DNA of 64,000 bases from Typha latifolia (GCA_019914945.1 CM034099.1:22780704-22844703), one strand, 5' to 3'; shown: positions 11,601 through 23,454, numbered from the stretch's first letter. Notes: generated from the sequence alone by a model not told the origin. Numbers and translations are program-made.

Positions 11601-12066
11601 GAAAGGAGGTGTGGGGGGGGGGAATCTCATGCACATGAGACCTCTCTCTCCACGGGATGCCCGCAATTTTCGGCCGTTCTGGGATTAGCCCGTGGGCCCC
11701 ACGCCACTCCCGTTCGGCGGCCTATCACGTGACCTTTCTCCCTCCGAACTCTCCAGCCCCTTTCTTTAATTATTTTCTTGATTAACTTTTTCCCCCAATC
11801 GGGATTAGCGCTAATCATCCCTTCCCGCTCCCGAGGCACAACCGGGGTCAACTCGCCGTACCGCCGCACGGGATCCTCCATCCCACCACCTCGTGGCTCT
11901 ATCTACACCGTTGGGTTAAGGGGTTAACGCATGTTAACATTAACCGCGACGCCGTCTACATGACGGCGTTTATTAGCGACGGAGGAATAGGGATTAGATA
12001 CACACAAACACACACACACATACGCGCATATATATAATGGAATAAAAAGGAGGCGAACAAGCGCCG
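8644..12066. other. Long intergenic region, G-box-rich in its first third
   Basis: No gene could be supported. About 8700-9960 is GC-richer and carries repeated ACGTG cores (near 8721, 8757, 9026, 9093, 9240, 9601, 9627, 9792, 9831, 9939). The open frames at 9399-9850 show no domain and look like chance reading of GC-rich DNA. About 10000-11600 is AT-rich with a short CT run near 10185-10204 and a poly(T) run near 11540. From 11620 it turns GC-richer towards the BIM promoter. Confidence 0.55.
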
Positions 12067-12073
12067 TATAAAG
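12067..12073 (+). promoter_or_regulatory. Probable TATA box of the BIM-like gene
   Basis: TATAAAG about 270 bp before the ATG at 12346; a second TATA-like run (TATATATAATGG) lies about 40 bp further upstream. The stretch between box and ATG is a pyrimidine-rich plant-type leader. No experimental start site can be read from sequence, so the choice between the two is uncertain. Confidence 0.4.
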
Positions 12074-12345
12074 AAGATATATATCGGAGGAGGTCCACCG
12101 ACCCATCTCCACCTCCCCCATCGCTACGCCGGAGCTCGAGAGGCAAAGAGATAGAAAGATCTCTCGTCCTCGACGCGTAATTCCGCTCCAAATTTTCGAT
12201 ATATATCGCTTTCTCTCGCTCTCTCCTACCTCGAGGAATCTAGGGTTTCTCCACGAGATTTTGAGGTTATCGAAGGAGGAGGTCGAGATCTCCTCAGCGG
12301 ATCGAGGATTAATTCAGCTCTTGTGTGGAGGTGACGATCTCATCT

Positions 12346-13487
12346 ATGGAGCTCCAAGGTATGCGATGTAGTAGAATTCTCCTCTCTCATGATGTTCTTT
12401 GTGGTGAATTCTACGTTTCACATGTATTTTTCGGATTATTCCAGCAGGAAAAGAAGCACCTCACGATTTCCTCTCGCTTTACACCAAGGATTCATCGATG
12501 CAACGTCCAGATCCGAGACCTCCTTCCCAAGGTACCTCTTCCGAGAACTCTTTATCTACCATTTATGGAACACGTTATCGTGAGTACATCTGGGAGTATC
12601 CGTTTTGTATTCTTTGTTTTTGAGATGGAATCATGGAAGCAGTTAGTATCAGTTGTATACTCCAGCTTCGATTTCCAAATTTAGGAAACGAAAGGGTATT
12701 GGTTTTGAGTCGTCTCAAATTTTTTTGTAATCGTGGGGAAGTGGAGTTCGTGGTTAAAAGAATCACGTGTACAGCCATCCTCCATCCATCCATCCATTAA
12801 GACATCGGTTGCGTAGAGTGGGACCGAATTGCCGTCTCTAATCCAATAGTTGCGCGCTGATCTCGATCCGTGGATCTTTTACCTGCAGGGTTTTTTCTAA
12901 AGACGCACGATTTCCTACAACCCTTGGAGGAGCGGAGCGAGATGAGGGAGGACGTGGCCAAGACGGGCCCTGCCGAGGCGGGGGAGCACGTGCTCCCGGG
13001 CGGAATCGGGACGTTCAGCATCAGCCACGTGTCCGACCCCGGCTCGAGGGCGGCGGTTAAGCCTGAGCGATTCACGTGCCCCGTCGTTCTTGGGTTCAGT
13101 GCCGGAAGCAAGCCCGAACCCGACAACGGCAACGGTGGGTTCACCCCAGCAGGCGGTGCTGCTCCCTTCGCGCTGTGGGGCGATTCCGGATATAAAGGTA
13201 AGTTTAGGGCTAGTGATGCTATTCCTCACCGGGATGGTGATGGGACTCGAGGGAGCCACGGGTTTAGGGGGAAGCCCATGTGCGTGATGGTGTATGACCT
13301 TTTTATATGACGACAAGTAGCTGACACGTGATGCAGCTATTCCTTCTATCCGAGGGAGCTTGTGAACGTTTACGTGTTTTTAATGTTGTATTACACTTTT
13401 ATCCTTCTAAATTATGACGTGTAGCAGCACATCACATTCAATTTGAAAAATATGCCACATTAGAGATACCTAACACGGTAGAGGTAG

Positions 13488-13518
<31 letters not shown>

Positions 13519-14111
13519 ATATTGTTGGTGTTATTAATATTTACCGTGAAAGTAGCGGAAGGTAGTAGGTGGTATGATATATAACAGCAGTTCATATTAA
13601 TAGTTACAAGATACTATTTTTTTTGGGGGGGGTATATTTTTCATATATACAAAAAATTCTTTGAGGTATCTGAAACTAACATATCAGATATTGACAGAGT
13701 CTAGCATTGTTAGATTTTGTTGGAAGGAGATCATAATAATGATGACACATACCCACGTGATAGACACGTGAAGACGGGAGCTTGAGAGAAAAAGAAACCT
13801 CAACATCGGAATTGAAAACCTGGCCCAAAACCAAATTGGAGTTGCCGCGTGGTTCGGTGGTTGGATCCGTCGATAGGGGGAAAGAAAAAAAATATATATG
13901 AGAGAAGGGATTTAAATAAGGACTGGGGTAGCAGGCCATTAACTTCCGCCTTCTCGGCGCTCGTTAGCGCGCGTCCTTCTTTGGTTTTCTTTAATTTGTG
14001 TACTTTTCCACTCTCCTCAGGTGCAGGGCAGTGGCCTTCGTCGTTCGCTGCCCGTGGCAGCGCCAGCGGTAGCTTGGGATCCGTCTCCTCCGCTTCCAGG
14101 TTCGTTGTTTG

Positions 14112-14179
<68 letters not shown>

Positions 14180-17100
14180 ATCCTCCTCGTTTACTCTCTT
14201 CGTCTTCCTCTAGGTTGGGGTTTTCTGGGGAATTCTGTGAAATTAGTAAGATTATGTTTTTTTCTTTTCTCGGGGCAGGCATCAGCCGCCACCGGAGAGG
14301 AAGCGGTTCATGGAGGCCGCTTCGAGATCCAGCAAGGGATTCGACGACGACGACGACGACGACGAAGAGTTTGCTAAGAGGGAGGGCTCCTCCTCGCGTA
14401 AAGGTGCGATCTTTTCCTTTTCTCTTTTGTGTTTCTATTCTTTCTTATGAACGAGTCACGTGGACATGACTGGATGTCACTTCGTGCTAAAATTAATGCT
14501 TCCCCCCGACTTTTGTTGTTAGAGTACCAAATTGGACTGTTAATTTTCTTTCTGTAGCAGAATTGACCGTAAAAGTAGATGGGAAGGGCAGCGGCAGTGG
14601 CAATGATCAGCGGCCCAACACTCCAAGATCGAAGCATTCCGCCACGGAGCAGCGTAGAAGAAGCAAAATTAATGACAGGCAAGAAAAAAAAACACCTTTT
14701 TTTCGGGGGAAAATACGCCTTTTTTTTTGGGAAAAAAATCTTTGCTTCTATTTTGCTCCTAGATCTGTTCCTATAGTACTTTAGATTCTTAAATCTTCTA
14801 TTCTTTCACCTTGGTTGAACCTACCATATTGCAAACGTTAGACCTTAGCACGTGTATCAATCAATGTAAAACATTAAGACATGTATGCAATTAACCAGTA
14901 AGAAGACAACTTTGCCGGTAAATTTCATAGGGAAACGTAGATGTGGCTAAAGCTATTGTGAGTTATTTGGCTCTATATGGGATCGTCACTAAATGTGTAT
15001 AAATAATTTTCATGGGCCAACTACTCCGTTCTTTTCAACCTTATAAATAAATTTCATTGATAAGAGGACGAATTTTCCTTGTTAGATAAGTGATGAAGAA
15101 AGAGGGAAGGTACAGGAGGAGAAATGAGATATAGAGAATAATGTGCAATTAAAATTTACAAAATATATTAAAGAAATGTGAACGTGCAAAATTAGATTAT
15201 AGCTCATTTTAAATTTGCTACATATATCAGTGTCTCATCTTCACATTACCTTTTATTTATGGCTCTATGCAAGTATGCAACAAATGCTTGTCCAAATGAT
15301 TTTGCAGTGTTCATTGAGAACTTTACATAAATCAAATAACCGTCTTTATTTTCTCCCCAATTGTAATTAACTTGTGCATTAAAAACCTTCATGTAGATTT
15401 CAGATTCTTAGGGAACTTATACCAAATAGTGATCAAAAAAGAGACAAAGCTTCCTTTCTTTTAGAGGTAAACTTGATTAATCTTTTTCCTTTTCAAATTC
15501 GAACAATAGTTCCAGTTTGTGCAAGCCTTTCCCTAAGACTTCTATTGCAGGTCATTGAATATGTCAGGTTTTTACAAGAGAAGGTGCAAAAGCATGAGTC
15601 ATCATGCCCAGAGGGGAATCAAGATAACGCCAAATTACTGCCATGGGTAATGACTTTTAAGCTTCTGAATGTCCGCATGATTGTGCATGCAGTCTTTGTC
15701 AAATGTTAAATACTGAGTGGTATTGTCGGTGGTATTTTTTTTCCTGTTGCAAACTTGCAATCTTTTTAAGTGAAATTTCTTGTCAGTGGAATGAGACTCC
15801 TGCTTGTCTATGTTGCACCAGTCTTCGGAGAAATAATTAGGTTGAGGGATGATTTTGATACTGCATTATCATCTGCCTTGTGTCTTACTGACAAATAACT
15901 TGAAAATGGTGGAAACCAATGGAACTATATAAGGTCTTGAATATTTCTTTTTTATTTGCATTATGACCTCCTTCTCCAAGATGAAGATCTTCTTTATTTG
16001 TAAATTCTCTGAATTCAGAGATGCTTGAAACATTCTACAAGCAAATGGTTATAACATGAACTTCTAGAATATTGTTTCTTATCTTAAAATGGCTTTATTT
16101 ATGGGAGAACTGATTTTTTTTTTAATCTGTGCTATGTGTACAGTATAAAATATTCTTCCAGTTGCATTAGATTTATCTTCAAGTGATGCTTTCTTTTTTT
16201 TCATGTTTCTCATATATGCATTTCCATTGATCCATAGAATACTAGGAGGATTTTGGTAGCCAAAAAAGACATTTGATATATTAGTCACATCAACAACAGA
16301 AAGAGTTTCTATTGATTTTCCCTTTGGTTCTTTTGGCAGGTAAACGTCTATTTTAGATCATTCTGGAAAAATTCACGGGTACCTGACAATTAAAGAACTT
16401 AAAACAAAATTAGATTGTTTTTCTGCATGTTTATCTTCAAGGAATTTCTTATAGTATCCTCTTTTCTTTAACAAGCTTTCTCATGTCCCTTCTTTCCTTT
16501 TGCCACAGAATAACAGCCAAATTCAGGGAGATATTATATCCTATCCTTCACAAGTCATAAAAAATGGTTCTGTCCCCACTGGGTATATGCCTTCTGGAAA
16601 TTTCGATGACAATCACATACCAGTTGCACCTGCGATTGCCTCTGGTACTGAGAATCCGACAGAAACTGACCTGATGGTTGGTGTCTCTTGCAGACCAACA
16701 GAGCCTCCCACAAATTTTGCAAAGAAGGTTGTCGGTGTACCTGCTATTTTGCAGCCAAACTTATATACTTCTGTTGGAAGGGGAAATAGTCTTAGTCAGC
16801 CACAACAGAGGTTTCTTTCAGATGCAGACAATGTTGCATCTCAGTCCCAAGCCCCATGGTTAAGGTTGCCCATTCCTGCCAGTTGTGCTGTTAGCAGTGG
16901 AAGGCTAAATGTACAAGACGAGCTGATAATAGATGAGGGCACAATTAATCTGTCCAGCCAATACTCCCAAGAGTACGTATTCAATGGGTCAATTACTTTT
17001 TCTCACTGATTATGCTAATGTTGTTTTGAGCTTGTTTCTTTTAGTATTTTCTTGATACGTCCTTTTGTTGCTTTTAATATTTTCTTGATACATCCTTTTG

Positions 17101-18849
17101 TTGCTTTTAGTTTTATATTCTGCAAATTGTTGCTGAATGTTATACTTTTACTAGTTCTTAACTCCTTAAAACAATTGATAGGTTTTTCATATTTCTGTAG
17201 AGATGTAACAGTTTCTTTAATGCTCAGAAAGTTTAACCGTTAGAGTGCCTAAATATATATTTCAAAGATCCTTCGACAAGTTAGTGTGCATCAACAACAC
17301 TTATCTGAGTTTGATACTGATTTGAGAATGTTTTTGTATTCTTTTAGATATTCCTCTCTTATGCATTTTGTTGTTATGACTTTGACTTTGAGTTGGTTAC
17401 GAAGTATAAGATTAGATTAGCAAGCAGTTTTATTTTCTTATTTTTATATATCTCAGTGCCGAAAAAGTTCAAACTAATTCAGATCCTGTTTTTTTGGGGC
17501 ATGAAACAGGCTATTGACTGCTTTGTCTCAGGCGCTACAGAACTCTGGTATAGATTTATCACAAGCCAGTGTTTCTGTGCAGATCAATCTGGGTAAGCGA
17601 GCAGCTAGTAAGAGAACTGCTGCCACTGGGACAACTTCCAGTCCTGAGGTACTGAGCTTATTATTTATGCCCCACATCATTATAAACTGTTACTTCTCAT
17701 AATCTCTAGAGCAGTTCTTTTTTTTTCCCCAAATATTTGAAAATGAGGAAGAGTAAAACTTATGTTGTCCCATTAAATAAAATCACCACTGTGGGGAGTT
17801 CCCAGCATGGGACCGTGTATTGTAACATTGGTATACCAGTTAAGACAACCTGAGGTGGTCTAATGTTCTGTGAAAGTAGAAGTCCGCCATCTGGGGTTAG
17901 CCATCGTCTTCTTGCTTGTTCTAATCTTGAGTTCCTCAACAAGTTCTGGAAAATTCTAATATCATTTGCCCATAACAGGGGACTCCTAGATTCTTCAGGC
18001 GTGGATGATATCTACTTAACTGAGAAAGACAATAACTTACTATCTTCATCTCTGAGACCGATATCCAAATTGAAATCTAATCATTTTATTCATCATTGTC
18101 TCTTTGATAAATTTTGCAATCTATATGGGGATCCATAATAAAACTGCTCGTAGAAAATGTTGTTATTGACTTCTTTCCTTTGGCAATGGATATTTGATTG
18201 TAACTCACCACTTGCAATTGATGACAAATATAATTTGCTAGTCCCTCTGCAATTATCCTTAGTGCTTCTTTCTAACAGAATGAACAACTTTTGCACGGTC
18301 CGGGTTAAAAATTTTCAGGGAATAGTTACACGTGTCATTTTTGAAGGTCAGCTTCCAAGTTCGTGGGAGTGGGTGTTTATGACAAAGCATTCTTGTATTA
18401 AGATTTCAATAAGTCTAATGTAAAGCTATTTCAAGTTGTAAAAAAGGGGGAAATGGTGATAATACTTGGTTTTTGAGTTATTTATGTTCAAATCTAGTTA
18501 TCATGTATGGCAATCTTCTATAAAGTGTTGCCTTTGTGGATTATGTAGTATACTAGTCAAAAGCTGCTGTGCCATATTTTGGCCTCAACTGCCATAAAGG
18601 TTTATCCATCATCAAACTCTCAGAAAGTTTCAGTTGTGTTCTAGATATATATATAATTGTCCATTTTCTTTTGCATTTTATGGACGTCCTCATAAATCTT
18701 CCAGATCTTACTTTTAAATGAATATTTGTCCTTTGTAGAATCTCGAAGATCCTATATCTACCAATCAAGTGATAGGGCAGTCGAGGGTTGGCAGCAGCTG
18801 TGAGGAATCTTTGCAAGCACCAAAAAGGCACAGAGGCGTTAACAGCTAA
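12346..18849 (+). CDS. BIM1: BIM-type bHLH transcription factor (BES1-interacting Myc-like)
   Basis: Twelve exons: 12346-12358, 12448-12531, 12889-13197, 14021-14099, 14279-14403, 14561-14678, 15397-15466, 15551-15646, 16340-16378, 16509-16972, 17510-17648, 18739-18849; all phases agree, giving about 548 aa. The N-terminus [16 protein letters not shown], the block [12 protein letters not shown] and [14 protein letters not shown] are hallmarks of the plant BIM family. The bHLH domain (about residues 225-285) has the basic region [17 protein letters not shown] followed by helix-loop-helix [28 protein letters not shown]. The C-terminal block [18 protein letters not shown] is also BIM-typical. 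In Arabidopsis these nuclear proteins partner BES1/BZR1 at E-boxes in brassinosteroid responses; that role is inferred here. Whether it is closest to BIM1 or BIM2 is not resolved. Exon 5 has a run of Asp codons. Confidence 0.92.
13488..13514. repeat. (AT)n microsatellite in BIM intron 3
   Basis: Uninterrupted TA dinucleotide run within the intron between exons 3 and 4. Confidence 0.9.
14113..14176. repeat. (CT)n microsatellite in BIM intron 4
   Basis: About 32 CT units starting roughly 14 bases after the donor at 14100, filling much of this 179-bp intron. Such a run may be length-polymorphic and could affect splicing by extending the pyrimidine content of a short intron. Confidence 0.95.
14679..14680 (+). 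other. GC splice donor inside the bHLH-coding region
   Basis: Exon 6 ends AATGACAG and the intron begins GCAAGA. The phase-correct continuation at 15397 (ATTTCAG...) restores the conserved KINDRFQ(I/M)LRELIP sequence of the bHLH loop region, so the junction is fixed by homology. Reading through the intron would add a frame that stops at about 14782. Confidence 0.85.
17045..17111. repeat. Tandem duplication in BIM intron 10
   Basis: Two adjacent copies of about 33 bp (core TTTTCTTGATACGTCCTTTT; CATCC in copy 2) lie within the intron between exons 10 and 11, differing at very few positions. The low divergence suggests a recent duplication. Confidence 0.85.
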
Positions 18850-19701
18850 TGCTACCTTTGCTACCTTCTTCTGACACGCATTTCTGATTCTTTCCTCTTG
18901 TTGCTGAGCACTTCAGCTGAATGTATATTCTGTTCAGCCTTGGCGGCACCGAGAAGGCACTGTTTCATATTCTTTCGATCGGCTCTCGCTTTTGTAGAAG
19001 AGGCTTCCATAACAAATTGTGAAGCCGCTTTTCTTTACAGGCTTCCATTCATATGAGAAGTTCCTCTCTATCCAAGGATCTTCTATTCTAAGGTTATCGA
19101 GTAACTTTGATTTATGCTAGTATTTGTGCTTCTTAGGTCAGTTATGCGGCCTTCACGAATATGGCATTTGTATTGTATTTATTTTCAAAATTTGGGTGTA
19201 TGTAGTACATTGGTGGGCTTCCTGCGTTAATTGAGTTTAATTAGCAAATTATTAGTGCCTCAAAAATTGTGCTATTCATAGTGCCGGACCTTGTGTTGCA
19301 CTTGTATTGACTAAGTTTAACTTCCTTTTCACTTTGTTATATAATAGCCTTTGGCTATGTGTCATAAATGCGTCATAAAGGTTGGCTTTTCCTACAGTAT
19401 TCGAGGTTCTTTTTTCCTTCACGGTTTCTCCGTGATTATCAGATAAAGAGGTTTCAAACATGCTGGTTATCTACTCTTATATTTTACACATAAAAACCAG
19501 CAGAAACCCACTAAATTTATTATAAACTTCTCTCTTCCAGATCTAAACCCATCACTTTGCTTCCTTACTGGTTTCTTCTCTCATTGTGTATGCTCCTTCC
19601 AAATTTTATGTCCGATAAAAATGTCAGTGGTGGTCATTGTTGCTGCATTAAACCATACCTACTTGCTTAACATATATTCATTCAACTTAAAAGTGCAGAG
19701 G

Positions 19702-19703
<2 letters not shown>

Positions 19704-19743
<40 letters not shown>
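19704..19743. repeat. (CAA)n microsatellite
   Basis: About 13 CAA/ACA units, almost perfect, in noncoding DNA downstream of the BIM-like gene. Confidence 0.93.
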
Positions 19744-19908
19744 GCTGTTAATCCCTGTGCCGGCATCAATCGCAAAATTACAGCAACATCCATGACTTAT
19801 TCTACTCAGAAATTTTGTACTTAAATCTCCTAACTCTGGATAACTACATCCGGATTTATTCCTGAACGAATAGTTCAGGAAATTCAGTACGCTCTGCTTT
19901 CTTACTCG

Positions 19909-19958
19909 TTTGATGCATCATGCTTAGATGCTCCATCTTCCAAATCATCATCTGAAAC
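19909..19958 (-). other. Terminal-exon-like segment on the minus strand
   Basis: A good acceptor (CATTGCTGTTTCAG) is followed by an acidic frame DDDLEDGASKHDASNE and TAA. It might be the true 3' end of the decayed gene at 21-22 kb, or chance. No link to another exon could be proved. Confidence 0.25.
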
Positions 19959-21041
19959 AGCAATGAACTACATCCTAGAGTTCTTCCAAAATTATGCTTG
20001 CTTCCCAGTTGCTTTTAGTTGATGAACTTGACATATTCCATGGTTTGATTTCTCATGAGAAGACATTAACTTCAGCTTATCTTCAATTCGAAAGGTTGTC
20101 AAGTAGGTTACTTCAACTGTCCAAAAGCTTAACCAGCAAAATGATCCTGTATAGCAGTGCGACAATCTACTTGTATTCTTTGCTTCTAGGAATTCTTCAC
20201 TTTGAAAAAACTCCAGAATATGTTGCTAGTTCAAAACAATTTTCAGTATTTTTACCTCATTACACTATTGTCAAGGTAATGGAAGAATCTACCATTCAAG
20301 AGTATTTCTTTACCTGCCTCTCTAACAATATCTCTATTGTTGCTCATATTTGCTTTCACCAAAGAGTTATTTGGTTGAAAACTTTTCTAGATATAATATA
20401 TAATAAAAAAAAATTATTTAGTTAAGTGTACCAAATCTAAGAAATAATATTTTAAAAAATTACTTAGACTCATATGCAGTTTTTTAGCATCCATTTGAGT
20501 CAAATAGATGCCAAAATACTGTACTAGTCATCCTAAGCTGACTCATATTTTGCTTCTCATTTCGATCCCAACCCCCGACTTATCTCTCTCCTCCCCTCTC
20601 ATTTCATCTCATTCCATCCTCAACCCCAACTCATCTTTACTTTCCTCTCCTCTCTTCTATTTTCCTCTAATTAAATATTTGCTTACTAAATATGTCATTA
20701 TAAAATATAACTAATAGTGTTTAATAAATACAACGTTATAGAATACAATCAACTAAACAAACTATTTGTTTCTCTATATACAACATATAGAGAAATATGT
20801 TTCTCTTAATATATATGTATTTCTAAATATAAAAAACAAAATGACCCAAGTGTTTATATGTCCCTCTGGTTTTTCTATAGTATACAGGACCTTGTGGCCT
20901 GGAAAAAACATAGCACCGCAGTGGAAAGCTAATCAAGGAAGAAATTTGCTACTTTACCATAAAATTTAGAAACAGCTGACCTTCTTACTTTCTCTATACA
21001 ATTTGAAGTGACTAAATCCTTGTCAAGAAACTTGAGCAGCA

Positions 21042-22240
21042 CTATAATAGTACTTTGGCTGAGTTATCTGTACAAAAAGTAGCAGCTGATGTCTGCAATT
21101 TGGTGATTTGCTGCTTGTTGTCCATTCCAACCACAATCCCTGTTTTACTTTTATGGCCTTCAGAAGTTTCCCATGTGGTCCTGAAAATTCAGACAACTTC
21201 AAGTGCAGTCTGTCATATGAAGTCATAATCAAAATGCAAGTGATTTTTGTGCTGAATTCGCCATATTGCTGCCGCCAAACACGGTGATAAAATACTTTGT
21301 CCAAAATTTTATGATTCTGGATGATGAGGAGGAAGTTGATTCACTTTCTCCAATGCTTTCTGATCTCTCACCAGAAAAAGAATGCAGAAGAAGAAAGTGG
21401 AACATCATCATTCTCTCTGATGTTTCTTCTTCACATATTCCTCTAACATTCAACAGAGAATCTCCTGACCTGACCTTTGAGAATATCAAATGGACAACTC
21501 TTCTTCCTCATATTCTTTCAGTTGCTTTTTAATTGCTTCCAATCCTTGATATATCATCTCATAGATATTTCTGCCCTTCAGTTGTATAGAAATGTTACAG
21601 ATTGTATGTCATGACACTTTACCACCACTCTAATGTAGATCGATCCTTGTGAGATCAATTTACAATACTCAGAATCTGTTGTGCTTACATCTCGAACATT
21701 TCAACCAGTTGAATAGAAGATAAACCACTTTGATAGAAGTTGCCTCGATCTTCTGCTTTGCATGACGACAGCTTACAAACTTCAATTGAAACTTCACCCT
21801 ATGTTCCTTCTTAGTGACTTGGATTATGTCCCAATTGAAAACGTCTACCCATAATTTGTGGAACTATGAATTCAAACATGCAAAGGGGGAAAGATGTCCA
21901 CTTTACCTATACATTACATTTTGACAAACCAACAGTGTCTAAATTTTGGATATCACAATCAGAATAACTTGATATATCCACAAAAAACAAAAAGGAATGT
22001 GAGAATACATTTTTCCTCTACAAAGTACATATGGAAAACTTTTGCAACCATAAGTCCCATCGAGAGACACTATTTTGTCCAAATGTAATCTGAATAAAAG
22101 ACAATCTCGTCTAGATATTTATGGACTACCGATCAGCAATTCAGAAAGAAGAATGGAATATATGCATGTCAGACTTCCACAAATAATTGATTCTCCTATA
22201 TGTACTATGCAAGTTTCTTCACAAAAGAAACTCGGAACAT
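21042..22240 (-). pseudogene. Decayed multi-exon gene remnant, family not recognised
   Basis: Minus-strand segments bounded by splice signals read as protein. (a) 22240-22125: acceptor TTCTTAG then VPSFFCEETCIVHIGES and a Cys/Leu/Ile-rich stretch. (b) 21798-21689: GEVSIEVCKLSSCKAEDRG... up to a GTAAGC donor. (c) From 21570: IYEMIYQGLEAIKKQLKEY, joining (b) in phase, then a TGA at 21486-21488, YSQRSGQEIL, another TGA, LEEYVKKKHQRE, and after a one-base frameshift NDDVPLSSSAFFF before a GTGAGA donor. (d) 21180-21042: acceptor TTTTCAG, TTWETSEGHKSKTGIVVG, ending KVLL and TAG. Two in-frame stops plus a frameshift mark it as inactive. The TIC20-like gene sits directly upstream, so the 5' part is missing. 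Confidence 0.5.
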
Positions 22241-22499
22241 CTAAGAAAAGTATGCATGATTGTGGACTTCATTGTGGTCTTCAATTATGGGGTGAGAGGT
22301 AGAAAAGTTTAATCGGTAAAACCTCATACTAGGTATCAAACTAATTTCCAAACAAGCACATTTATATCCATAACCAAGTCAAAATCATCATACTGAAAAA
22401 GCATGAACCACATTACTCAACTTCAAACTCCAAGGAACAATACCTACTGAAGCCATAAAATGCAGAGAAAAACGTCATAATAATCCATCCAAGACCAAT

Positions 22500-22812
22500 A
22501 GAAACGAAAAATCTTCTCAAATAATTATATTACTATTAGTAGGGGAAACATTGCTTCCCAACATTATACAACAACAAAGTTGAATTCCTGGTACATAATC
22601 CAGGAAGCACCAATTCAATATGAAGGATCAAAACAGCCCTGACCCATATTTCAGTTCCACCCGAAACAACATTTCTTCCATGTTTTAAGGTAATTCGGAA
22701 CATAAAACCCCCCACCAAGCTCCAATTTTGAACCCTATCCAAATCCCAAACTACCAACTTGTCCAACAATCCCCAACCCAAGTAAGCAGAATAAATCAAA
22801 GTTGCAGAGAAC
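22500..22812 (-). other. Probable 3'-UTR of the TIC20-like gene
   Basis: T-rich minus-strand sequence following the stop, lacking splice acceptors in phase. The open frame at 22536-22838 is a by-product of this UTR and shows no domain. Confidence 0.4.
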
Positions 22813-23454
22813 TCACATGACCTGCCTATCAGCCGCATCAGCTACAATGGGCAACCTGGGCACCTGGCCAAGGATACACGAAGTAGACCCATACATCAAC
22901 GAAACAAGCAAGAACAAGAAGACCGTGCTATCTAAACTTTGCAAGGCATCCAACCCAATCCCCCCTTTGGGATTAAAGGTACGCTCGATCAAATCGGGGA
23001 ATATAAGGAGCACGTCGAGGACGATGGCCTGCATGGTGTTGAAGCGGACATAGCGGCTAAACCGAGATGGGTTTCTCACAACGGCGAAGTAGAGGGTGAG
23101 GAAGAGGAGAAATGGGTTGAGTGGAGAAGACCTGAAGAGGCGAATGGCGGGGAAAAGGGGTTGGAGGACGAGCTGGAAGACGGGGAACTGGGTGAGGATG
23201 TAACGGCCGTATTGGACGCCGTCGAGGAAGGGGTAGAGGTAGCAAGCAGCGGAGAGGATTCGGTCGGGTGGGTCGGCGGGGGATTCGTCGTTCTTGGCGT
23301 GGAGTAGGAAAGAGGAGGAAATGGTGCGTTTTGGCCTTTGGATTTGAATCGTGGAGGAGAGAAGAGGAGGACGAAGGAGGAGAGGGAGGTGGGTTTTGGA
23401 AGAAAAAGAGAGAGGGGGAGAGAGAAGGGAAACGGCGAGGAGAGAAGAAGCCAT
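22813..23454 (-). CDS. TIC20-II: TIC20-II-like chloroplast inner-envelope import protein
   Basis: Single-exon frame of 213 aa. The first 50 or so residues are Ser/Leu/Arg-rich without acidic residues (MASSLLAVSLLSPPLSFSSK...), a typical chloroplast transit peptide. The mature part begins DPPDRILSAACYLYPFLDG and has four hydrophobic segments, with the conserved blocks YGRYILTQFPVFQLV, VVRNPSRFSRYVRFN and MQAIVLDVLLIFPDL. Ending VADAADRQVM fits the Tic20 II/V branch. Tic20 proteins form part of the protein-conducting channel of the chloroplast inner envelope; the II/V branch is less well studied. The stop codon overlaps a sequence resembling a splice donor (ATGTGAGTT), so an extra 3' exon cannot be excluded. 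Start chosen because it gives the full transit peptide. Confidence 0.85.
   Translation of the reverse strand: MASSLLAVSLLSPPLSFSSKTHLPLLLRPPLLSSTIQIQRPKRTISSSFLLHAKNDESPADPPDRILSAACYLYPFLDGVQYGRYILTQFPVFQLVLQPLFPAIRLFRSSPLNPFLLFLTLYFAVVRNPSRFSRYVRFNTMQAIVLDVLLIFPDLIERTFNPKGGIGLDALQSLDSTVFLFLLVSLMYGSTSCILGQVPRLPIVADAADRQVM

Larger units (their letters stand above)
18850..21041. other. Region downstream of the BIM-like gene, mostly noncoding
   Basis: The first few hundred bases are probably BIM 3'-UTR. A (CAA)n tract lies at about 19704-19743. One short minus-strand segment (about 19909-19960) looks like a last exon and is listed separately. The remainder (20400-20960) is AT-rich without coding signal. 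Confidence 0.5.

Noticed and set aside
12797..13316. Minus-strand frames of 115 and 133 codons
   Set aside because: Shadows of BIM exon 3, whose plus-strand reading carries the conserved family motifs.
13800..14469. Arg/Glu-repeat and Leu/Ser-repeat proteins on both strands
   Set aside because: Produced by the (CT)n run in BIM intron 4 and flanking exons.
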